Shown piece after piece: positions 1 to 4,913 of a stretch of 5,009 nucleotides of DNA (the stretch's first letter is position 1; each line of letters opens with the position of its first letter). The stretch covers positions 1 to 5,009 of the forward strand of contig CAZGDY010000114.1 of assembly GCA_964524965.1 (NCBI GenBank), in the 5' to 3' direction. A model generated the notes under the pieces. That model saw only the letters and a program-made list of their open reading frames with translations, did no database searches and was not told the DNA's origin. The DNA comes from Kmv34 sp964524965 (lineage in GTDB: Bacteria > Aerophobota > Aerophobia > Aerophobales > B3-G15). The position numbers and the translations under genes were made by a program.

Positions 1-123
1 TTTATCAAGCATGTAATCAACCTGAGCTTTACCAATAACAGAGGTATAGTGCTCTGTCCATATTTCTTTAGCTAGAGATTCAATTATTTTTACTTCTTTT
101 TCATTTTGGGCTGCGATGATCAT
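1..123 (-). CDS. GNAT-family N-acetyltransferase, N-terminal part (cut by window edge)
   Basis: Only the first 41 codons are inside the window; the frame is still open at base 1. The visible protein starts MIIAAQNEKEVKII and continues with a stretch reading EIWTEHYTSVIG and then QVDYMLDK. An early aliphatic helix followed by W-x-x-x-Y, I-G and Q-V-x-Y-M-L is typical of the first strand and helix of small GNAT acetyltransferases, which move an acetyl group from acetyl-CoA to an amine. The acetyl-CoA loop lies outside the window, so the substrate and even the fold cannot be confirmed. The ATG at 121-123 is preceded on the minus strand by AAGGAAG (130-136), six bases away, a good ribosome binding site. 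It lies 255 bases downstream of the amidohydrolase stop and may be transcribed separately. Confidence 0.7.
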   Translation of the reverse strand, partial: MIIAAQNEKEVKIIESLAKEIWTEHYTSVIGKAQVDYMLDK

Positions 124-147
124 TTTTTACTTCCTTATAAATTTGCC

Positions 148-175
148 GGTGAGACGCAAATGTTAAGCCGTCACC
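148..175 (-). other. Possible hairpin in the GNAT leader
   Basis: Bases 148-156 (GGTGAGACG) can pair with 169-175 (CGTCACC) to give seven base pairs with a two-base bulge and a 12-base loop. It lies 25 to 52 bases upstream of the GNAT start. It has no T tract on the minus strand, so it is not a normal terminator. A role in the mRNA leader is only a guess, since a stem this short can occur by chance. Confidence 0.3.
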
Positions 176-324
176 TCAATTGGTTTATTTAACGGTTTTT
201 GTTTTTGAAAGGTGTTTTTAAAAAGAAGACCCCCATCAAAATATTTACTAGGTGAGCTTTTTTTACCTTCCCGTATCCGTTTTAAGTTCTCTCCTTCTTC
301 TTTTATAACCTGCCTTTTAGAACT
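163..324 (-). pseudogene. Open-frame remnant without a start codon, origin unknown
   Basis: A frame of 53 sense codons is open from a TAA at 325-327 to a TAA at 163-165. It has no ATG, and its only GTG is near the end. The translation is protein-like, containing IREGKKSSPSKYFDGGLLF and ending PLNKPIEVTA, but I do not recognise it. The stop upstream and the absence of a start suggest the 3' tail of a decayed gene, for example a transposase or other lost coding region, although a chance open frame in AT-rich DNA of this length is also possible. The stop lies 39 bases before the GNAT start codon. Confidence 0.22.
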
Positions 325-335
325 TTACCAGCGGC

Positions 336-358
336 AAAAAAGGCGACAAAAAAAAGCC
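336..358 (-). terminator. T-rich tract after the amidohydrolase, possible weak terminator
   Basis: Reading the minus strand, GGC (358-356) is followed by eight Ts, GTC, then GCC (344-342) and six more Ts. The GGC/GCC pair could close only a three-base-pair stem, far below a canonical intrinsic terminator. The T runs start about 20 bases after the amidohydrolase stop, which is the right place for termination, so it is listed as a weak candidate only. Confidence 0.22.
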
Positions 359-378
359 AAATCCATTTTTTCAATCAT

Positions 379-1590
379 TTAACAGCTAGTAGTAATACAA
401 TTTTTTACTATATTTCCGCTTTTCATTATGAAAACGATTGAATCTCTATCATTCAAGATTTCGATATTTTCTAGTGGATTTCCTTTAATAATTATTATGT
501 CTGCCATTTTATCTTCTTTTATTGAACCAATATCATTATCTAACCCAAGAATTTTTGCGGCTATTAAAGTAGCGGATTGCAAAGCTTTGTTAGTTGACAA
601 TCCATATTTAGATAAAAAAACTATTTCATTGAAATTTTCTCCATGAAAATTAAAGGGTGTCCCGGCATCTGTTCCCATTCCAATAATCAAACCTGCTTCT
701 ATAGACATTTTTAAACTATTAAGCATTTTGGGCTTAATTTGATTAACTTTTTCAATTACAAAATCTGGAACACCTTCTTTTTCAGCATTATTTGCAACAT
801 CGAGGATAGGTTTAAGGGTTGGAATAAGGGGTATATTTTTCTTATTCATAAAATCTGTAGCTTCTTCATTAAGAAAAAACCCATGTTCGATGCAATCAAT
901 TCCTGCTTTCAACGCATTTAATATCCCTTTTTCTCCCTGAGCATGAGCAGCTGTTTTGCGGCCGGCTTTATGCGCTTCTTCAATACCCGCATGGAGTTCA
1001 TCTTCAGTCAATTGAGAAGAACCCGGGTCAACCCCAGGGGTAATAACTCCACCTGTAGCCATTAATTTTACAATATTACAACCTTTTTTAATTTGTTCTC
1101 TTACTGCTCTCCGGACTTCATCCTGGCCATCTGCTTCCCGACCACCTATTTGCCATCCATGTCCTCCTGTCATGCAAATCATTCTTCCGCTGGCTAACAT
1201 TCTTGGCCCCAAAATAAGCCCACTTTTTATTGCATTTCTTATTGCCAAATCAATGTAATCTATTCCCCCCATATCTCTAACCGTAGTTATGCCAGTCATA
1301 AGTGTATCTTTTGCAAATTTAGCTGCTTTAAAAGCTGTAATATATCTATTTTCTTTTAAAAGAGAGGACACAGGATCAACGCTTCCATCTAAACAGAAAT
1401 GAACATGGCAATCAATAAAACCAGGAAATAAAGTACATCCTTGAATATTAATTTTTTCAATATCTTGAATAATTACATTATCTTGATTAGTGACTTTTAC
1501 GATACGATCACCATCAACGAGTACACTTCCTTTTTCCAAAATTTCTCCATCCCCAATAAATATATTTCCATTTAAAAAAGCAATAGCCAT
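379..1590 (-). CDS. Metal-dependent amidohydrolase, imidazolonepropionase-like / Xaa-Pro dipeptidase group
   Basis: This 403-residue protein is a complete amidohydrolase-superfamily enzyme of the group that includes Sgx9260-type Xaa-Pro and related dipeptidases and imidazolonepropionase-like proteins. Such enzymes hydrolyse amide or peptide-like bonds with a binuclear metal site inside a TIM barrel. The expected metal-site residues are all visible: H62 and H64 in CHVH, the lysine normally carboxylated (K175 in KLMATGG), H216 in AAHAQG, H236 in IEHG, and D308 in GTDAG. TGGHG at 141-145 is also typical of the group. The N-terminal ~55 residues and the C-terminal stretch after about 350 form the small beta-sandwich domain. 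There is no signal peptide, so it should be cytosolic. The start is supported by AGGGAGG (1596-1602), five bases before the ATG. The gene is very AT-rich compared with the operon upstream. It is separated from the hydrolase gene by 315 bases and is probably controlled on its own. The exact substrate cannot be told. Confidence 0.92.
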   Translation of the reverse strand: MAIAFLNGNIFIGDGEILEKGSVLVDGDRIVKVTNQDNVIIQDIEKINIQGCTLFPGFIDCHVHFCLDGSVDPVSSLLKENRYITAFKAAKFAKDTLMTGITTVRDMGGIDYIDLAIRNAIKSGLILGPRMLASGRMICMTGGHGWQIGGREADGQDEVRRAVREQIKKGCNIVKLMATGGVITPGVDPGSSQLTEDELHAGIEEAHKAGRKTAAHAQGEKGILNALKAGIDCIEHGFFLNEEATDFMNKKNIPLIPTLKPILDVANNAEKEGVPDFVIEKVNQIKPKMLNSLKMSIEAGLIIGMGTDAGTPFNFHGENFNEIVFLSKYGLSTNKALQSATLIAAKILGLDNDIGSIKEDKMADIIIIKGNPLENIEILNDRDSIVFIMKSGNIVKNCITTSC

Positions 1591-1669
1591 ATAATCCTCC
1601 CTTTATGTCTTATTAATGTCCTAACATCAGTCACCGATACGAGAACTTAAGCACTCAATACACCAAAAT

Positions 1670-1725
1670 AGTATATCTTTATTTTTTGATTCTTATGTTT
1701 CTTCGGTTAACTTCTAACTTCGGTT
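1670..1725 (-). promoter_or_regulatory. Candidate activator-dependent promoter for the amidohydrolase (direct repeats plus -10)
   Basis: On the minus strand the octamer AACCGAAG occurs twice, at 1718-1725 and 1701-1708, with nine bases between the copies, a period of 17 bases. Downstream, TATACT (1670-1675) matches the -10 consensus at five of six positions. No -35 resembling TTGACA lies at the right distance; the direct repeats sit there and just upstream instead. That layout is typical of promoters needing an activator bound to direct repeats, such as some response regulators. Transcription would start near 1663, giving a leader of about 70 bases before the amidohydrolase ATG. The repeats are seen; the promoter is inferred. 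Confidence 0.3.
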
Positions 1726-1816
1726 TTTTTAAGAAATATCACCCGAACAACTTCTCATTTCTTTAAATCGTTCCTATCCCTAACGTTTAAACTTACCTGC
1801 TGGAAAATGGGGAGTT

Positions 1817-1843
1817 TGTAATCCATTTGATAAATGGATTACA
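1817..1843. repeat. Perfect inverted repeat, 12-bp arms with a 3-base centre (possible operator)
   Basis: TGTAATCCATTT (1817-1828) and AAATGGATTACA (1832-1843) are exact reverse complements around a GAT centre. Neither side has a T tract fitting an intrinsic terminator. On the minus strand a perfect TATAAT (1846-1851) ends two bases before the repeat, so a transcript using it would start inside the repeat, a common position for a repressor operator. No good -35 lies 16-18 bases upstream, which weakens this. It could also be an mRNA hairpin after the hydrolase gene, whose stop is about 63 bases away. The symmetry itself is certain. Confidence 0.6.
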
Positions 1844-1886
1844 TCATTATAGGGGTCATTTAAATACTTTTTTTAGTGAAATCGTA

Positions 1887-1919
1887 ATATTAGCAATTAC
1901 CCAATTTAATTGCTAATAT
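1887..1919. repeat. Perfect inverted repeat, 13-bp arms, spanning the hydrolase stop codon
   Basis: ATATTAGCAATTA (1887-1899) and TAATTGCTAATAT (1907-1919) are exact reverse complements with a 7-base centre. In the hydrolase transcript the stem would begin within the last codons (CAT ATT AGC AAT TAA) and close just after the stop. It has few G-C pairs and no T run after it on the minus strand, so it is not a canonical terminator. On the plus strand a short T-rich stretch follows, but no plus-strand gene points here. It may protect the 3' end of the mRNA or be a poor terminator. Confidence 0.6.
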
Positions 1920-2835
1920 GTATTTTTATAAAAGCACAAATTTCGTCCATTGCCCGCCTTGCCTCCGGAAATAAAGGAGTGCAAACAGGAAAGCAATGAA
2001 ACATTCCCTTCCAAACCTTCAATGTGACATCCACACCTGCATTTTTTGCTTTTTCTGCAAATCTTTTTGAGTCGTCGAGAAGAAGTTCATCTTCACCAAC
2101 ATGAATGAGTATAGGTGGAAGTCCATGAAGATCTCCATAAAGAGGAGATATCAACGGTAAGCATGGATCATTGTCTCCTACATAATATTTACTAAAAACG
2201 GTCCACGATTCCCTCCAGGTTAATGGATCTACCTTAGTCTTAGTCACTAAGGATTCTCCGGTATTATTTAAATCTGTCCAGGGAGATAGTACCACTGCTG
2301 CTGCAGGAAGATGAACATTTAAATCCCGGAGGGCAAGTAAAGTAGCCAAACACAAACCTCCACCAGCAGAATCTCCAACAAGTACAATATCAGAAGGTAA
2401 AATATCTTGGGTTAGTAAATAACGATAGGCTGCAACTGAATCGTCAATTGCTGCAGGAAAAGGATGTTCGGGAGCTAAACGATAATTAAAGGCTAATGCA
2501 CTTACTCCACTACTTTTAACAAACTTAGCGATAATCGCCCGGTGGGCTTGGCATGAACCTATTGCATAACCTCCGCCGTGTGCATAAAGTATTACCTTAT
2601 CTTTTTCCATCTGGGAAGATAAAATCCATTCACCTGAAAGCTCATCCATCATAATAGGCGATACTTTTATTCCTGCCGGTAACTTACCGAATAATCTATT
2701 AGGTTTTCCAGTTTCCTGACGTAAATGCGATATCGATGTATTCCAATCAACTGAGGCTCTCCTTCTCAATTGAAAACGCAATAAATGATGGTGTCTGAGT
2801 AGAAAAAGAAAAAGACGGCTTCCTAAACTTGGCAT
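1906..2835 (-). CDS. Alpha/beta hydrolase, hormone-sensitive-lipase-like (fold-3) esterase
   Basis: This 309-residue protein is a complete alpha/beta hydrolase fold-3 enzyme, the HSL or family IV esterases that cleave carboxylic esters with short or medium acyl chains. HGGG at 86-89 forms the oxyanion hole. The nucleophile is S156 in GDSAGG (154-159). The acid is most likely D249 in HVGEDELL, and the base is H280 in GMFHCFP. NYRLAPEHPFPAA at 117-129 is also strongly typical. The first ~30 residues, with RHHHLLRFQLRRR, form the usual N-terminal cap helix. The length is normal for the family and there is no clear secretion signal. The ATG is preceded by GGAAG (2845-2849), nine bases away. The membrane-protein gene ends 67 bases upstream, so the two are probably cotranscribed and this would be the last gene of the unit. 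The natural substrate is unknown. Confidence 0.92.
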   Translation of the reverse strand: MPSLGSRLFLFLLRHHHLLRFQLRRRASVDWNTSISHLRQETGKPNRLFGKLPAGIKVSPIMMDELSGEWILSSQMEKDKVILYAHGGGYAIGSCQAHRAIIAKFVKSSGVSALAFNYRLAPEHPFPAAIDDSVAAYRYLLTQDILPSDIVLVGDSAGGGLCLATLLALRDLNVHLPAAAVVLSPWTDLNNTGESLVTKTKVDPLTWRESWTVFSKYYVGDNDPCLPLISPLYGDLHGLPPILIHVGEDELLLDDSKRFAEKAKNAGVDVTLKVWKGMFHCFPVCTPLFPEARRAMDEICAFIKIHISN

Positions 2836-2902
2836 TTTTTTTATCTTCCGGTCCTATAAAATTTTAAAAGCACATTTCATCCAACGAGCAAGCTTATCTG
2901 CG

Positions 2903-3739
2903 CTATTTAAGCGACATCCGGTCCAACCCATTGTTATCTGTCGCGGGCACTGAACTTCGAATGAATACATAAGTTCCACAAGCTGTTATTCCTGCGACTA
3001 AGAATGCTCCAATTGTTCCAACCGCTAATCCCCATCTAGGATAAAAATATCGCACGGCTATTGCATAGGCAACTACATTAACCATCCCACTGATTAGAAG
3101 CGGTTTAGTCAAGGCCCTTGCAAAATCTGGGCCCTGAGAGCGATGGGCAATTAACAGGGTTGAGATGAATACAGCGGGAAACACCGCCAAAACACCTCCG
3201 ATTGCAGGTCCCACAACCTCACTTAGATACACTGCCGTAGCAATAATCCATCCGCTAAATAAAGCACGAATAAGAAGTTGTCGCCTCCCAAGAGCTATTC
3301 GCTTACGCTTATACACAGGAACCTGGAGACGATTGTGCAAAATATAGTATCCAAATAAAAGCAAAGCAAGGAAAACGGAGCTGGTAAAGATAAAGTTCGT
3401 AAGATGAAGTTGTAACGCTGCTAAAGATAAAATGAACCACAGTGATAATGCACCAATTAAGCTTAAGAATAACCCTCGTCTTGCCAACACTGCAAAACAT
3501 ATCAAGAATGCGCCGTTAAATCCAACAATTAAGGGCACAATGCTGGTCGCCTCAGCTGCCACTGTCGGAGAACCAGCCAACCCTATAAAAAGGAGGGTCA
3601 CTACAATAGTTGAGGGTAAACCGCCAATTATTCCCCCGATATTAGTCCCGAGACGCTCGGCAGCAAAGGTACAGCCAGCTACGACTACACCTCCAACTAA
3701 AAAGCTAAGGGCGATTTTTAACCAAAAGGGGTCAATCAT
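2903..3739 (-). CDS. Polytopic membrane protein with two similar halves, DUF3147/GlpM-like
   Basis: The protein has 278 residues and is mostly hydrophobic, with about nine or ten membrane segments (roughly 7-28, 36-56, 64-87, 90-110, 112-133, 155-173, 177-199, 213-233, 236-260). The two halves look alike: NIGGIIGGLPS at 33-43 matches GPAIGGVLAVFPA at 177-189, each following a hydrophobic helix and followed by another hydrophobic helix. A basic linker with YKRKR and GRR (143-153) joins them. This resembles two copies of the small (~110-120 residue) DUF3147/GlpM-type membrane protein, whose function is not established; I assign the family by pattern only. A TGA codon two codons before the ATG (GAG TGA GGA ATG) fixes the earliest start, but the GAGG there is too close for an ideal ribosome binding site. 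It sits 37 bases after the cupin gene. Its base composition is clearly richer in G and C than the amidohydrolase gene. A transport or membrane-stability role is only a guess. Confidence 0.8.
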   Translation of the reverse strand: MIDPFWLKIALSFLVGGVVVAGCTFAAERLGTNIGGIIGGLPSTIVVTLLFIGLAGSPTVAAEATSIVPLIVGFNGAFLICFAVLARRGLFLSLIGALSLWFILSLAALQLHLTNFIFTSSVFLALLLFGYYILHNRLQVPVYKRKRIALGRRQLLIRALFSGWIIATAVYLSEVVGPAIGGVLAVFPAVFISTLLIAHRSQGPDFARALTKPLLISGMVNVVAYAIAVRYFYPRWGLAVGTIGAFLVAGITACGTYVFIRSSVPATDNNGLDRMSLK

Positions 3740-3776
3740 TCCTCACTCTTTGTTGTACGGATTATTAGGTGAATTT

Positions 3777-4121
3777 TCAAGCTGAGACAAATATCGTTTT
3801 CTTTTTCGGTTTTGGTGCTTTTATGACCATAAACTTCAAAAGCTTATCGCTTTCATTATACCAACAGTGCAAAATATCTTTTGGACTTTCTACCAACGTG
3901 CCTTTTGTAACTTCTTGCTTTTCGTCTCCAATTTCTACAATTCCCCTACCTTCCAAAACATAGAATGCAACATCAACGGGGGTTATATGACGCTTCAGTG
4001 CCTGACCTGGATTTAAATGGATCACAGTAATCATTGCTTCTTCTTTGTTGTATAAGTTACGAGCATCAACACCATGAGCATTATCCATTGTTGAAATCTG
4101 TTCCAATTTTTTGGTAATCAT
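3777..4121 (-). CDS. Single-domain cupin protein
   Basis: A 114-residue one-domain cupin (Cupin_2 type beta-barrel). Cupin motif 1 is present as PGQALKRHITPVDV-AFYVLEGRG (about 38-60) and motif 2 as G74...SPKDILH85CWYN89. In motif 1 the usual H-x-H is H45-I-T47 and the usual glutamate is missing; as I recall, a group of small cupins shares the HITPVDV wording, so this is likely a subfamily trait rather than damage. H45 and H85 could still bind a metal, and whether it is an enzyme or a binding protein is unclear. The tail KAPKPKKKT is strongly basic. I start it at the ATG at 4119-4121 because AGGAG (4129-4133) lies seven bases upstream; the ATG at 4134-4136 in the same frame overlaps that site and has none of its own. 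It is the first gene of the probable cupin, membrane protein, hydrolase unit. Confidence 0.85.
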   Translation of the reverse strand: MITKKLEQISTMDNAHGVDARNLYNKEEAMITVIHLNPGQALKRHITPVDVAFYVLEGRGIVEIGDEKQEVTKGTLVESPKDILHCWYNESDKLLKFMVIKAPKPKKKTIFVSA

Positions 4122-4128
4122 TTTTCTT

Positions 4129-4133
4129 CTCCT
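4129..4133 (-). promoter_or_regulatory. Ribosome binding site deciding the cupin start
   Basis: AGGAG on the minus strand, seven bases before the ATG at 4119-4121. The earlier in-frame ATG (4134-4136) directly abuts this site and would need a purine-rich site further upstream, where only an A run and ACC are seen. Confidence 0.8.
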
Positions 4134-4166
4134 CATTGGTTTTTTTTGCTATCATTTGCCCATATA

Positions 4167-4200
4167 GTGAGCCGGGTAAGTCTAGGAGCGTCGGCTTCAC
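4167..4200 (-). other. Possible hairpin in the cupin leader
   Basis: On the minus strand GTGAAGCCG (4200-4192) can pair with CGGCTCAC (4174-4167), eight base pairs with one bulged A and a 17-base loop. It begins about 45 bases before the cupin start. No T tract follows on the minus strand, so it is not an intrinsic terminator of the upstream gene. It may be a leader structure, an attenuator without a visible second partner, or chance. Its 5' arm overlaps the 16-base sequence shared with the leader of the AhpD-like gene. Confidence 0.35.
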
Positions 4201-4212
4201 TGACTTATTCGA
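4197..4212 (-). repeat. Leader motif shared with the AhpD-like gene, copy 1 (cupin)
   Basis: Minus-strand TCGAATAAGTCAGTGA. It matches the sequence at 4697-4712 at 14 of 16 positions and lies 75 bases upstream of the cupin ATG. It may be a shared regulator site, the trace of an old duplication, or coincidence. Confidence 0.35.
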
Positions 4213-4270
4213 TATTGCCTTTCACTAATAAAGGTAGACCATAACGCTTATTTTAATGCGATTAGCTCGA

Positions 4271-4612
4271 CTACAGTTTGCCTAATTCATCCAGTAGCTT
4301 GATTACCCTTAGAGATTCAGCTATACCCGTAGTACCACTCATAGCCACGTTAACTGATATGGTTTCCAATATTTCATCTTTAGTAGCTCCAGCTTGTAGA
4401 GCTTTCATAGTTTTACTGAGAATACAATTAACGCAGCAAGCCCTGAGTGCTATTCCTAAAGCAATTAGTTGTTTGACTTTGTAACTAAGTGCTCCATCCT
4501 TATAAACTACCTCCCATTTAGCAGATTCGGGAACCATTAAATTGGGTAGTTCTTGATTAAATTTTTCAAGTAGTTTTAGCCGTTCTTCATTAATTTCTAA
4601 TTGATTTTCCAT
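4271..4612 (-). CDS. Carboxymuconolactone decarboxylase / AhpD-like small protein lacking the usual histidine
   Basis: A 113-residue all-helical protein of the carboxymuconolactone decarboxylase (CMD) superfamily. Members include 4-carboxymuconolactone decarboxylases and AhpD-type alkylhydroperoxidases, which use a CxxC thiol pair. Residues 45-85 match the core: KVKQLIALGIAL, then C60-V-N-C63, then ALQAGATKDEI. In AhpD-like members a histidine comes four residues after the second cysteine; here it is K67. A third cysteine, C59, adjoins the pair. A dithiol role, perhaps in peroxide or thiol chemistry, is the best inference, but activity is uncertain without the histidine. I start it at the ATG at 4610-4612, with GGAGG (4621-4625) eight bases upstream; the ATG at 4625-4627 in the same frame overlaps that site. 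It lies 149 bases before the cupin gene and about 300 bases after the nitroreductase gene, which is also a redox-type family. Confidence 0.85.
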   Translation of the reverse strand: MENQLEINEERLKLLEKFNQELPNLMVPESAKWEVVYKDGALSYKVKQLIALGIALRACCVNCILSKTMKALQAGATKDEILETISVNVAMSGTTGIAESLRVIKLLDELGKL

Positions 4613-4620
4613 AATTGTAA

Positions 4621-4625
4621 CCTCC
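4621..4625 (-). promoter_or_regulatory. Ribosome binding site deciding the AhpD-like start
   Basis: GGAGG on the minus strand, eight bases before the ATG at 4610-4612. The alternative in-frame ATG at 4625-4627 overlaps it; the nearest other purine-rich site for that ATG (AAGGAA, 4641-4646) is 13 bases away, longer than usual. Confidence 0.8.
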
Positions 4626-4686
4626 ATTATAGATTTTTTATTCCTTACCTTTTTTTTCGAATTTCATGATTTTACTTTTTCTTTTT

Positions 4687-4731
4687 AGAGCCGCTGTTAC
4701 TGTCTTATTCGAACATTTTGATAGCGCCTCT
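4687..4731 (-). other. Imperfect hairpin in the AhpD-like leader
   Basis: On the minus strand AGAGGCGCT (4731-4723) can pair with AGCGGCTCT (4695-4687), nine positions with one G-G mismatch, around a 27-base loop. The loop holds the 16-base motif that also occurs in the cupin leader. No T tract follows on the minus strand, so it does not look like a terminator for the nitroreductase gene. Confidence 0.35.
4697..4712 (-). repeat. Leader motif shared with the cupin gene, copy 2 (AhpD-like)
   Basis: Minus-strand TCGAATAAGACAGTAA, matching 4197-4212 at 14 of 16 positions. It lies 84 bases upstream of the AhpD-like ATG, close to the 75-base distance in the other copy. Confidence 0.35.
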
Positions 4732-4768
4732 TCATGTCAGGTCTGTTGTTATTAAGTACCTGTCGAAT

Positions 4769-4798
4769 ATATTAGTATGCAAAATTCTAGAATCCCAA
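4769..4798 (-). promoter_or_regulatory. Weak candidate promoter for the AhpD-like gene
   Basis: On the minus strand TTGGGA (4793-4798) and TAATAT (4769-4774) are separated by 18 bases; each matches four of six consensus positions. A ten-base palindrome, ATTCTAGAAT (4784-4793), lies in the spacer and could bind a dimeric regulator. The predicted leader would be about 150 bases. In DNA this AT-rich, such matches arise easily by chance. Confidence 0.25.
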
Positions 4799-4913
4799 AC
4801 GAGCAAAAAAGATTTAAAAGATCATCTTGAATTTTTTTCACGCTGTTTTTGAAAAGATAACTTAAAACGACTAAAATGCTTCGTTATGAACAATTTCAAA
4901 TATCGCCAACAGT

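Larger units (their letters stand above)
1591..1905. other. Intergenic region rich in repeats, between the hydrolase and amidohydrolase genes
   Basis: No gene is supported in these 315 bases on either strand. The region holds the stem after the hydrolase stop, a second perfect inverted repeat with a TATAAT next to it, a pair of direct octamers, a TATACT hexamer and the amidohydrolase ribosome binding site, each listed separately. I looked for T-box, SAM, TPP and cobalamin-type conserved segments and saw none. A GTTTAAAC octamer palindrome near 1785 is probably chance. Confidence 0.6.
4613..4913. other. Intergenic region between nitroreductase and AhpD-like genes
   Basis: About 300 AT-rich bases with no supported gene on either strand. 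It contains the AhpD-like ribosome binding site, an imperfect hairpin (4687-4731), one copy of the shared 16-base motif, and a weak candidate promoter. I saw no convincing terminator after the nitroreductase stop: AAGATCATCTT near 4820 is symmetric, but its one-base centre cannot form a hairpin. Confidence 0.55.

Noticed and set aside
428..921. Plus-strand open frames of 72 and 60 residues inside the amidohydrolase gene
   Set aside because: They run antisense to a gene with a full set of catalytic motifs, show no protein family pattern and lack convincing ribosome binding sites.
1591..1840. Riboswitch or T-box leader in front of the amidohydrolase
   Set aside because: No T-box sequence and no conserved core of the common riboswitch classes could be seen.
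3165..3785. Open frames of 60, 63 and 117 residues overlapping the membrane-protein gene
   Set aside because: They are frame shadows of a clearly membrane-type protein; the 117-residue plus-strand frame is rich in P, T, A and K and shows no domain.
4122..4136. Five-codon longer N-terminus for the cupin
   Set aside because: That ATG overlaps the AGGAG site that serves the next in-frame ATG, and it has no site of its own.
4079..4230. A minus-strand open frame through the cupin leader ending inside the cupin gene
   Set aside because: It looks fairly protein-like but overlaps the cupin start in another frame, has no ribosome binding site at its GTG or ATG codons, and matches no family I know.
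3769..4484. Plus-strand open frames of 64 and 68 residues opposite the cupin and AhpD-like genes
   Set aside because: They are antisense to well-supported genes and show no recognisable pattern.
4613..4627. Five-codon longer N-terminus for the AhpD-like protein
   Set aside because: That ATG overlaps the GGAGG site that serves the next in-frame ATG; its own nearest purine-rich site is 13 bases away.
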